NCBI RefSeq assembly: GCF_029953635.1
Contig: NZ_CP124543.1
Span: 2,025,455 to 2,089,454 of the forward strand
DNA from: Halotia branconii CENA392
GTDB lineage: Bacteria > Cyanobacteriota > Cyanobacteriia > Cyanobacteriales > Nostocaceae
Direction: 5' to 3'
Length of the DNA: 64,000 nt
The notes under the pieces were generated by a model. That model saw only the letters and a program-made list of their open reading frames with translations, made no database searches and was not told where the DNA came from. Positions 35,435 to 43,350 of the stretch are shown one piece after another. Both the position numbers and the translations under genes were made by a program. The stretch's first letter is position 1. Every line of letters starts with the position of its first letter.

Positions 35435-38400
35435 CTATGGTTGTGTTTGTTCGCGGTTTGGTTTAATTACGCGCTCTGTAGTTGACTTGATCACAATATA
35501 CAAAACTGGCACTACAAACAAACTCAAAAAAGTGGCAATCAACATCCCACCAAAGACTGTGGTTCCCAAAGATTGACGACTTCCTGCACCTGCACCTGTG
35601 GCGATCGCCAAGGGGAAAATACCCAAAAGTGTAGAAAAAGCTGTCATCAAAATTGGTCGTAAACGCTCTTGAGAAGCCTCAATAGCTGCCTTGGTAATTG
35701 AAAATCCTTGTTCTCGCAATTGGTTAGCAAATTCCACAATCAAAATTGCATTTTTACTAGCCAAACCAATCAACATTACTAAACCAATTTGACAGTAAAC
35801 ATCATTAGGAAAACCCCGCAGCGATTGAGCTATTAGTGCGCCAAAAATAGCTAAAGGTACTGCCAAAAGAATAATCAAAGGATCGATGTAATTCTCGTAT
35901 TGAGCAGCCAATACTAAAAAGACAAAGACAATTCCTAAACCAAAAATCATCGGTGCTAAACTGCCAGAATCTATTTCTTCTAATGCAGTTCCTGACCATT
36001 CGTAACCAAACCCTGGTGGTAAAACTGCTTGAGCTACCTGTTCCATTGCTTGAATAGCATCTCCAGAACTAGAGCCAGGAGCCGCAGAACCATTGATTTC
36101 AATTGAGCGAAAGAGATTATAATGATTAATTGTTTGCGCTCCCACTACAGAAGTAACTTTGACTAAGTTACTCAAAGAAATCATTTCATTTTTTTGGGAA
36201 CGAACATATAGTTGACCAATGTCTTTGGGATTAGAACGAAACTGTTTATCCGCTTGCACATACACTCGATAATTACGTTGTTGAAGATTGAAATCGTTCA
36301 CATATTGCGAACCCAAAGCAGTTTGGAGAGTGCTATAAATATCATCTATGGAAACTTGCAGTGCTTTGGCTTTGTTGCGGTCTACTTCTACTAGTAATTG
36401 TGGTGTATCTGCGGCAAAAGTACTAAATACAGCTTGTAATCCTGGTGTTTGATTAGCGCGACCCAGCAATTGACCCATCGACTGTACTAAAGTGTCTAAA
36501 CCACTGTTACCTCTACGGTCTTGTAGTTGAAAAACGAAGCCGCCAAAGTTACCTAAACCTTGAATAGGTGGTGGATTTACAGGAAAGACTCTTGCTTCGG
36601 GGATGGACAACAATTTGCCTTGCAAACCCCCAATAATTCCTTGTGCTGATTGACCTGCTTTTGAGCGTTCAGCCCAAGGTTTTAAAGTAGTAAAAATAAT
36701 ACCGCTGTTGGCAGTACTACCACTGAAGCCAAAACCACCAACGGCGAAAGTTCCTAACACTTCAGGCAGTTGGAGAATTTCTTCTTCTACCTGTTTCATC
36801 ACATCGCTGGTATATTGCAGCGAAACTCCTTGCGGCCCTTGGATAATTGTGATGAAATAACCTTCATCTTCTTCTGGCAAAAAAGCTGTAGGTACTGCGG
36901 TATAAAGCCAAGCTGTCATTCCTAATGAGACAATAAATAGCCCAATAATGATGCTTTTGAAGCGGACTAAAAAGGTAAGCGATCGCTCATATCTTTGTCT
37001 TACCCACTCTAAAAACCGATTAATCTGATTAAAAATTTTCCCCAGCCAACCGCTAGGTCTTTCTCTTTGGCGTAATAATAAAGCACACAAAGAAGGCGTA
37101 AGAGTCAAAGCCAAAAAAGTCGAAATCGCAATCGAAAAGGCGATCGTCAGGGCAAATTGCCGATAAAGTGCGCCTGTAGTTCCTGGGAAAAAAGCTACTG
37201 GTACAAATACTGCCATTAGTACTAGTGAAGTGGCAATCACCGCCCCAAACAATTCTGCCATCGATTCACTAGCAGCACGGCGCGGATTCATACCCTTATC
37301 TTGGATAAAGCGGCTGATTTGCTCAACTACAACGATCGCATCATCAACCACCATCCCAGATGCTAAAGTCAGACCAAATAAAGTCAAACTATTAATGGAA
37401 AAGTTAAAAACTTTAGCGAAGATAAACGTCCCAACCAAAGACAAAGGCACAGTTAAAGCAGGAATTAAAGTGGTTCGCCAGTCTTGCAAGAATACGAAAA
37501 TGACAATGACAACCAGCACCACCGCTTCAATCAGAGTCTTGACTACTTCTGTCATCGACTCTTCCACAAACGATGTTGTGTCAAAGGCTACCTGATATTG
37601 TAGTCCGGGGGGGAAAGTAGTAGCTAATCGCGCCATTTCGGCTTTAACTCCCTTAGCTACATCCAAGGCGTTACTTCCAGGAATCTGATAAATGCCCAAA
37701 CCAACAGCATCATTGGCACGATATCGCAGAAATGTATTGTAATCTTGTGCGCCTAGTTCGGCTCTGCCGACATCTTTGAGCTTAACTAAAGTGCCATCAT
37801 CTTCAGTTTTGATCACAATATTGGCAAATTCTGTTGGTGTTTCTAGGCGGCTAGCAGCCCGCACATCAAGTTGATACCTTTGTCCTTGGGGGGCAGGTTC
37901 TTGTCCAATTCTCCCAGCCCCAACTTGCAAGTTTTGTTCGGATAGAGCGTTTGCGACATCTTCAGTAGTTAATCCCCGACTAGCCAGACGACCTGGATCT
38001 AACCATAGCCGCATGGCATAGCGACGTTCGCCAAAAATTTGCACATTGCTCACACCTTTAACTCTTTTTAAGGCATCTGCTAAATAAAGGTCAGCATAGT
38101 TACTTAAAAATGTATTGTCATATTCATTATTTTCAGCAAATAAACCAATTCCTAAGAGAATATTACTAGACTCTTTGGATACTCTAACTCCCGTGCGCTG
38201 TACAGACTCTGGTAGTTGTGGTTGGGCAATAGAAATACGATTCTGCACATCCACAGCTGCAATATCTGGATTCCGTGATGAATCAAAAGTAGCAGTAATA
38301 CTACTAGAGCCATCATTACTACTACTGGAAGTGATATATCTTATACCCTCAATCCCATTGATTTGTCTCTCTAAGATATTCGTTACCCCGCTTTCCACAT

Positions 38401-38569
38401 CCTCAGCACTAGCTCCGCTATAGTTAGCAGTAACGGTGATTTGAGTAGGAGTAATGTCTGGGAAACGAGCGATCGCCAGCGTTGGAATACTAATTAACCC
38501 TAATATCAAAATAATCAACGCAGCGACCGTAGCAAAGACTGGTCGCTTAATAAAGAAATCGACAAACAT
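35435..38569 (-). CDS. RND-family efflux permease (HAE1/AcrB-like)
   Basis: A 1044-residue inner-membrane proton-driven exporter. Two homologous halves each contribute six TM helices and a periplasmic porter loop. The N-terminus has FFIKRPVFATVAALIILILG. TM4 carries the proton-relay Asp pair in GMVVDDAIVVVEQI near 405; TM10 has LASKNAILIVEFANQ near residue 937 with the conserved Lys; the porter loop includes GAQDYNTFLRYRANDAVGLG. It should form a tripartite pump with the adaptor encoded upstream at 39097-40704 and an outer-membrane TolC-like protein encoded elsewhere. The intervening gene at 38662 is unexpected. Confidence 0.95.
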   Translation of the reverse strand: MFVDFFIKRPVFATVAALIILILGLISIPTLAIARFPDITPTQITVTANYSGASAEDVESGVTNILERQINGIEGIRYITSSSSNDGSSSITATFDSSRNPDIAAVDVQNRISIAQPQLPESVQRTGVRVSKESSNILLGIGLFAENNEYDNTFLSNYADLYLADALKRVKGVSNVQIFGERRYAMRLWLDPGRLASRGLTTEDVANALSEQNLQVGAGRIGQEPAPQGQRYQLDVRAASRLETPTEFANIVIKTEDDGTLVKLKDVGRAELGAQDYNTFLRYRANDAVGLGIYQIPGSNALDVAKGVKAEMARLATTFPPGLQYQVAFDTTSFVEESMTEVVKTLIEAVVLVVIVIFVFLQDWRTTLIPALTVPLSLVGTFIFAKVFNFSINSLTLFGLTLASGMVVDDAIVVVEQISRFIQDKGMNPRRAASESMAELFGAVIATSLVLMAVFVPVAFFPGTTGALYRQFALTIAFSIAISTFLALTLTPSLCALLLRQRERPSGWLGKIFNQINRFLEWVRQRYERSLTFLVRFKSIIIGLFIVSLGMTAWLYTAVPTAFLPEEDEGYFITIIQGPQGVSLQYTSDVMKQVEEEILQLPEVLGTFAVGGFGFSGSTANSGIIFTTLKPWAERSKAGQSAQGIIGGLQGKLLSIPEARVFPVNPPPIQGLGNFGGFVFQLQDRRGNSGLDTLVQSMGQLLGRANQTPGLQAVFSTFAADTPQLLVEVDRNKAKALQVSIDDIYSTLQTALGSQYVNDFNLQQRNYRVYVQADKQFRSNPKDIGQLYVRSQKNEMISLSNLVKVTSVVGAQTINHYNLFRSIEINGSAAPGSSSGDAIQAMEQVAQAVLPPGFGYEWSGTALEEIDSGSLAPMIFGLGIVFVFLVLAAQYENYIDPLIILLAVPLAIFGALIAQSLRGFPNDVYCQIGLVMLIGLASKNAILIVEFANQLREQGFSITKAAIEASQERLRPILMTAFSTLLGIFPLAIATGAGAGSRQSLGTTVFGGMLIATFLSLFVVPVLYIVIKSTTERVIKPNREQTQP

Positions 38570-38661
38570 AGTTTTGGAAATGGGTAGACGTTATGTAGCG
38601 GTTTTCATGTAATGGATGTACTACTCCAATTGCTAGGACAGGGGGACAAGGGGAGTATCTT

Positions 38662-39048
38662 TTATTGCCGAATTACCCAAACACCAGGGTTGTTAATCAT
38701 GCTCACCAATCCTCCGAGGACTCGGTTATAAAATCCATATAATTCTCGGCCTTTCTCTAAATCTAAATAGTTACAATTAACTGCAAACTTAAGCCAGACT
38801 TGAGTTTCTGCTGCTTCTGCTTCACAATCATTCAGTTTAGCGACAAAGGCTGCTTCATATCTTCGCTTGCGCCAAGCTTCAGCTAAATTAGCACATACAG
38901 AGCGAGATGAGCGGCGAATTTGGTCAGTTGAAGAATATCGCTCCTCAACAGGAAATTTTTTCGAGATTTTAAATATTTCCATCGCTGCAAATAACGCCAG
39001 TTGATAAACTTCCAAATCTTCATGAGTCTTGATGCATTCTTTTCCCAT
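38662..39048 (-). CDS. Four-helix bundle (23S rRNA intervening-sequence-type) protein
   Basis: A 128-residue protein of the TIGR02436-like four-helix-bundle family first noted in 23S rRNA intervening sequences: THEDLEVYQLALFAAMEIFK, STDQIRRSSRSVCANLAEAW, VWLKFAVNCNYL. Its biochemical role is not known; members are often encoded in variable loci. It lies between RND adaptor and permease genes and is flanked by inverted low-complexity GGGGACAAGG-type repeats, which suggests it was inserted as a cassette. Confidence 0.85.
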   Translation of the reverse strand: MGKECIKTHEDLEVYQLALFAAMEIFKISKKFPVEERYSSTDQIRRSSRSVCANLAEAWRKRRYEAAFVAKLNDCEAEAAETQVWLKFAVNCNYLDLEKGRELYGFYNRVLGGLVSMINNPGVWVIRQ

Positions 39049-39096
39049 CCCTTGTCCCCTTATCTCCTTGTCTCCTTGTTCCCTTGTCTCCTTATC
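39049..39096. repeat. Low-complexity repeat after the four-helix bundle gene
   Basis: (TCTCCTTGTcTCCTTGTTCCC)-like runs occupy the gap before the adaptor stop. The complement, GGGGGACAAGGGG, is at 38640-38653 on the other side of the gene. Confidence 0.6.
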
Positions 39097-40704
39097 CTAG
39101 GGAGTGGGTGAGGCTTTCTTGTTACCCGTTTCTTCAGATGCAGGATTGATGGGAGCGCCATTAGTGAGATTGAGAATACCAGAAACTACAATTTTGTCAC
39201 CAGCTTTTAGTCCTTCTAAAACTTGATAATTGCTGCCTTCGATATCTCCCAACTTTACGGGTTTTTGTTGAGCTACTAATTGCGGCGCTTTCGGTTGAGG
39301 TTTTTCTGGTGCTTGGGCTACAAATACAAAAGTCTGCCCACCGAGGCGAGATACTGCTGTGACTGGAATTAAAATACCTGGACGTTCCTGCCAAATGACT
39401 CTGGTTTGTACAAGTTGGCGATTCAGTAGTTCATCACTAGAATTGCCAAAGGTAGCTTTAGCTAATACTGTCTGGGAATTGGTATTCGCATTTGGCGAAA
39501 TAAAACTTACCTTACCTGTAGCTGTAGGTTGACCTTGAGTATCTAAAATTTGTACGGGTAATCCCAAGCGCAATTGTTTAGATTGATTCAGAGGAATGGA
39601 TATATTCAGTTCTAAAGAGTTGTTTTTGTTGAGTGTAGTCAGTTCGTCTCCTTGGCTAACAAACTCTCCCACCTTCACTGGAATATCACCGACAGTACCA
39701 GTAAAAGGAGCCTCGACTCTTGTATATTGCAGTTGGACTTGGGCTGCTTTAACTTGGGCTGCTGCTTGAGTAACTTGAGAACGTGCTTGAGCAATCTCTT
39801 CTGGACGAGGGCCATTCTCTAATTGCCTTAAGTTTTGTTCTTGTTGCTCTAAAGCAGCAGTTAATTCGCTGATATCAGAGCGTCTACTTTGGCGGAGTTG
39901 GTCTAAACGTCTTTGGGCTACCACTAACGCGGCTTCGGCACTACGCTGTTCTCGGATATATCCCTCTAAATCGTCTTGAGAAATTGCCCCCTGTTTTCTT
40001 AATTGTTCGTATCGCTTGGCGCGTGATTGTGCCAGTTCTAAATCGGATTTGGCTGATTCAATTTGAGCTTCGGCTTGAGCAATTTCTTCTGGTTGCGCTC
40101 CAGATTGGGCATTTCTTAGACGGGCTTGGGCTTGAGTAAATTGCGCTCTAGCTTGGGCAATTTCTTCTTGTCGCGTACCTGCTTTGAGTTCAGCAAGTCG
40201 TGCTTGGGCTTGTTCTAGTGAGGCTTTAGCTTGTAGTAACTGAGCTTGTGCATCGTCACTTTGTAGGCGAATTACAGCTTGCCCTTGTTGGACGCGATCG
40301 CCTTCTGCAAATAAAATCTGGGTAACTCGTCCATCAATTTGTGGCTTTAGTGCTACCGAGCGTGGAGCCTCTAAAGTGCCAACAAACTCAGAACTATCTT
40401 GGATGGTTCCAGTGTCTACAGTGGCTAGTTTGACAGGAATTGCCATCGGTTGACCAGCAACCCCAGCACCTTGGGGTGCATTTCCAGCCAAGCTACTTTG
40501 CCACCAGCGCCAAGCAATGCCACCACTGCCTAAAATTAACAGTGTGATTCCCAAAATTAGCGGCCAACGGCGTTTTTGGGGTGGTTTAGGCGATCGCTTT
40601 AACTGTGGTAGTGTATCTGATTTTTCAACCTGACTAGAATCATTAACAGCAGATTGTTCTGTTTCAACAGGAGCCAAGGATTCGGGGAACTCAGAATGAG
40701 GCAT
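39097..40704 (-). CDS. RND efflux periplasmic adaptor (membrane fusion protein)
   Basis: A 535-residue MFP. A cytoplasmic N-tail (residues 1-45) leads to one TM anchor (about 46-64, WPLILGITLLILGSGGIAWR). The barrel-sandwich starts with GTIQDSSEFVGTLEAPRSVA and KPQIDGRVTQILFAEGDRV. A very long alpha-hairpin (about 150-320) is rich in Gln, Ala and Glu and repeats the motif RPEEIAQA several times (variants of QEEIAQARAQFTQAQARL). The second lipoyl half (VEAPFTGTVGDIPVKVGEFV) and a beta-barrel follow. It links the permease to an outer-membrane channel. The extended hairpin suggests a long reach or an internally duplicated coiled coil. Confidence 0.92.
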   Translation of the reverse strand: MPHSEFPESLAPVETEQSAVNDSSQVEKSDTLPQLKRSPKPPQKRRWPLILGITLLILGSGGIAWRWWQSSLAGNAPQGAGVAGQPMAIPVKLATVDTGTIQDSSEFVGTLEAPRSVALKPQIDGRVTQILFAEGDRVQQGQAVIRLQSDDAQAQLLQAKASLEQAQARLAELKAGTRQEEIAQARAQFTQAQARLRNAQSGAQPEEIAQAEAQIESAKSDLELAQSRAKRYEQLRKQGAISQDDLEGYIREQRSAEAALVVAQRRLDQLRQSRRSDISELTAALEQQEQNLRQLENGPRPEEIAQARSQVTQAAAQVKAAQVQLQYTRVEAPFTGTVGDIPVKVGEFVSQGDELTTLNKNNSLELNISIPLNQSKQLRLGLPVQILDTQGQPTATGKVSFISPNANTNSQTVLAKATFGNSSDELLNRQLVQTRVIWQERPGILIPVTAVSRLGGQTFVFVAQAPEKPQPKAPQLVAQQKPVKLGDIEGSNYQVLEGLKAGDKIVVSGILNLTNGAPINPASEETGNKKASPTP

Positions 40705-41212
40705 TTTGTTTTCTTATCTTTTAGATTTGCCAATCTATTCTTTGTTGAGAAATCTTTGATATAAAGCTTTCTCAGCTATTTTTTATATCTACAAATTCGC
40801 AAAACCGCATCGTAGTGTAGAAACTTTGTACTCTAAGCAAGTAAAAAAATAGTTCAAATTGATTGGCAAGGTGTTAATCATTATACAATTTTGAATGTAA
40901 CATTAATTACCATGCCTATAAGTGTTTGCAGCATCATTTTTGCACGAGTTTGTGCAGTCTTAAACGCTAAATTAGCGATGATAACCAAGTAAGTACTTGT
41001 AAATGTAAGTACTTGCTTGCATTATATCTATATATAAAGAAAATGTGCATAGAGTAGCGTAATTAGTCGCGATCGCGTAAAAACCTACGCCTACTAAGCA
41101 ATTTATGAAAAAAAGGTCAAAAATTAATAAGTTTTGATTATTAATTTTCCGGTTAAACCATATAAAATCAGAATTATATATAAATAAAAACTATTAATAA
41201 CGACCAATGAGT
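40705..41212. other. Promoter region of the RND pump operon
   Basis: About 500 bp, AT-rich. Two direct copies of GTAAGTACTTG lie at 40989-40999 and 41005-41015 (16-bp spacing); each contains the palindrome AAGTACTT. They could be operator sites about 285 bp upstream of the adaptor start. Nothing coding is recognised. Confidence 0.45.
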
Positions 41213-41320
41213 TTATTTCTTCCAGGGAAGTTTTGTTCCCATTTCAGTTAACGCAGAGAAAATAAGATAGAGGATAAGCAAACCAACACCTACAAAAAAA
41301 GCCAATAAATCGTTATCCAT
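41213..41320 (-). CDS. Very small single-span membrane protein candidate
   Basis: A 35-residue ORF: ATG, an acidic start (MDND), one hydrophobic helix (LLAFFVGVGLLILYLIFSAL), then TEMGTKLPWKK with a basic end. The positive-inside rule predicts the C-terminus in the cytoplasm. Small one-helix proteins of this size occur in photosynthetic and respiratory complexes, but it does not match any I can name (not PetG/L/M/N, PsbI/J/M/X/Y, PsaI/J/M). Whether it is expressed is unknown. Confidence 0.45.
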   Translation of the reverse strand: MDNDLLAFFVGVGLLILYLIFSALTEMGTKLPWKK

Positions 41321-41324
41321 AAAA

Positions 41325-41356
41325 GGGACTAGGGGCTAGGGGCTAGGGATTAGGGA
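41325..41356. repeat. GGGGCTA-type heptamer repeat
   Basis: Runs of GGGACTA/GGGGCTA/GGGATTA in tandem, followed by AAATGTACCTC. The same combination of repeat and TGTACCTC occurs at 56518-56554. Confidence 0.65.
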
Positions 41357-41413
41357 AATGTACCTCATCCAAATGAAATTTGCTGTATGTTCATACAGCT
41401 TTTACCGCAAGTT

Positions 41414-42751
41414 CTATAACTTTTGTCCGGCATAAATTGATCGCACTTCACCGTTACGCCGAACTATAGCTTCACCCTTGCTAACATCAACTAGTGTCCA
41501 ACCACTCGAACCAATACTTTCTCCGATATTGATGCGACGAGTTACACCGTCAAACTGAAATAAAGCGGCAGATTTGCTGCCTAATTCTAGTAATCCTTCT
41601 AAGGTATGACTAGGAGTCGGCGCAGTTGTGGTAGGTGCAGATTGGATCGGTGCGGGTAGTGTTGATGTTGCTGCACTAAATGGAACAACTGGTAATGCAG
41701 GTAGAGGATTAGGCGACTGCTTTACAGTAATGGGTGCAGTTCTTACAGATAAAGGTTTGAGTTCTCCCCGTACAGCAGCTAGCATGTTAACACCCACGGG
41801 CTTGGCTGCTTGCTTAACTGTATTCAGGGCAGTTTTCACAACATCAGGTTGAGATGGCTTGGAATTAGTTGCTATTGGTGGTAAAAGTGTAGGAACGCCA
41901 GGAATAGTTGGGGGCGCGTAGCGCATGGGTGATGGCGCTTGATAAACAGGAACGTAAATACGCTCAACAACGTTAGCAGAACGGTTAGGAATAGGTGATG
42001 TCTTGTTAGCAGCTAAAGGAGGTGGTAGATTTCCTACAGACTGATTACTAGAAAAAGCAATTGTATTAGAGTTAGAGGCTAAGCGATTAGTAAGTCCTGA
42101 ACGAACAGATTGTTGATTATTTGTAGCATTTTGCTTATCAATAATTGCTAGCGCACCCAGCATGTAATCAACTAACTCTGCTTCAACGTCTACTTTTGTA
42201 GTGCGTTGCGTCTGAGGCAGATAAAGAGTCTGCGGTTGTGTCAATTTAGAAGTGAGAAGTAGTAATATTCCAGACTGAAACAAGTAGATTGTACCTGCGA
42301 TCGCCACGCCTATAGTTGTGCCTAAAATCAGCAGTTTTCTTAACGCACGTCTGGTTTGCTCACGTTTAGTACTAATTGCTCTCGCGCTGGGATTATCAAT
42401 TACAACCTGACTTTGCTTATTCCTAACTTGGGTAAGTGTACTAGGTAAGACAATCTGCGGTACATTAACTGTCTCATATTCTGTAGTTATTGGTCTGGAA
42501 TAGTTCCCTGACTGATAGAACCAATCACGGGCGGTAGTTTCTTCTGAGGAACGACGTGGTGTGCGACTACCATGCCTGATAGTTTGAGAGGGCAGACTCA
42601 CATTAGCGTCCAAAATTTCGTCAATATCGGCAAAGAGTTCATCCATCAAGCCATCAGCATAGAGTTCTATCGACCAAGGCTCGTTGGCGAGCAAGTCTTC
42701 TGATGGTTCTGGAATAATTAGATGGGTACTGGTTGCTTGTAACATACGCAT
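41414..42751 (-). CDS. Membrane-anchored protein with PilP/GspC-like C-terminus, function unknown
   Basis: A 445-residue protein. An acidic cytoplasmic N-part (residues 1-135, with LMDELFADIDEILD) is followed by one TM helix near 138-165 (LLILGTTIGVAIAGTIYLFQ). A long Pro/Thr/Ala/Asn-rich periplasmic linker spans about 200-385. The final 60 residues (LEGLLELGSKSAALFQFDGV then RRINIGESIGSSGWTLVDV and GEVRSIYAGQKL) resemble the small beta domain of PilP/GspC proteins that connects inner- and outer-membrane parts of type IV pilus or type II secretion machines. No pilus genes are adjacent; the role is inference. Confidence 0.6.
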   Translation of the reverse strand: MRMLQATSTHLIIPEPSEDLLANEPWSIELYADGLMDELFADIDEILDANVSLPSQTIRHGSRTPRRSSEETTARDWFYQSGNYSRPITTEYETVNVPQIVLPSTLTQVRNKQSQVVIDNPSARAISTKREQTRRALRKLLILGTTIGVAIAGTIYLFQSGILLLLTSKLTQPQTLYLPQTQRTTKVDVEAELVDYMLGALAIIDKQNATNNQQSVRSGLTNRLASNSNTIAFSSNQSVGNLPPPLAANKTSPIPNRSANVVERIYVPVYQAPSPMRYAPPTIPGVPTLLPPIATNSKPSQPDVVKTALNTVKQAAKPVGVNMLAAVRGELKPLSVRTAPITVKQSPNPLPALPVVPFSAATSTLPAPIQSAPTTTAPTPSHTLEGLLELGSKSAALFQFDGVTRRINIGESIGSSGWTLVDVSKGEAIVRRNGEVRSIYAGQKL

Positions 42752-42830
42752 TTTGGTTTATGGCTGCCAGTATGGGACACACCGCCCCTACTGCCTGGGA
42801 ATTAGGATTTTATTTACGCTACGCGGGTTA

Positions 42831-42880
42831 GTTGTCAGTTGTCAGTTGTCAGTTGTCAGTTGTCAGTTGTCAGTTGTCAT
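42831..42880. repeat. Heptamer tandem repeat (TTGTCAG)7
   Basis: Seven consecutive TTGTCAG units, the last ending TTGTCAT. Such short tandemly repeated repetitive heptamers are characteristic of heterocystous cyanobacteria. Confidence 0.92.
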
Positions 42881-42909
42881 TGGAAACCCTTCCACGAGAC
42901 TGGCTTGAT

Positions 42910-43032
42910 TTTTCGCTGTCTTGAAAAGTTGCTTTTGTTGGGTAGAACCCAAGACCGCACTTTTCGCTGTCTTGAAAAGTTGCTTTTGTTGGGTAGAACC
43001 CAAGACCGCACTTTTCGCTGTCTTGAAAAGTT
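42910..43032. repeat. 51-bp tandem repeat, copies of the dispersed hairpin repeat
   Basis: Units start at 42910 and 42961 and a partial third at 43012; the period is exactly 51 bp. Each contains TTTTCGCTGTCTTGAAAAGT then TGGGTAGAACCCA with an internal GGGT-AGA-ACCC hairpin. The reverse complement aligns with the single copy at 15155-15212. Confidence 0.88.
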
Positions 43033-43193
43033 CTGCGCCGGGAAACCCGGACGCACAACGCCAGTTCTCTCAAGTCGGGAAACCCGCCCACGAGACTGAC
43101 TCGACTTTTCGCTTTACTACTGACTACTAACTACACTTCGACTACGCGGTAGTTGAGCGCAGTCGAAACTCAGTGCATCGCTGACCACTTACA
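43033..43193. repeat. Mixed palindromic repeats before the mnmG terminus
   Basis: Contains CCGGGAAACCCGG (43038-43050), GTCGGGAAACCCGCCC, a terminal TTTTCGC block like that of the 51-bp repeat, and CTTCGACTACGCGGTAGTTG with CAGTGCATCGCTGAC. No coding frame other than translated repeat. Confidence 0.65.
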
Positions 43194-43225
43194 AAACTCT
43201 ATCTCCTTGTGGGTAGAGTTTTTAT
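43194..43225 (+). terminator. Terminator-like hairpin, also a dispersed repeat
   Basis: AAACTCTA (43194-43201) pairs perfectly with TAGAGTTT (43214-43221), then TTATT. It resembles the hairpin at 27346-27372. Whether it stops transcription or is only a repeat is unclear. Confidence 0.45.
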
Positions 43226-43350
43226 TGCTTGGTAGTATTAAGTTCAACTTGACTTCGGAGACTGCTGATAATGCCAGTACTTAATTCGTGTCATCTATCA
43301 TACTAATCTCTTCTTCTTCTCTACTATACTCACCCTTCACGAAGTTGAAG

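Noticed and set aside
42831..43032. CRISPR array
   Set aside because: The 7-bp and 51-bp units are directly adjacent copies without unique spacers, and no cas genes are present.
42839..43130. Several open frames of about 65-90 codons in both directions
   Set aside because: They are translations of the heptamer and 51-bp tandem repeats, with identical peptide blocks recurring.
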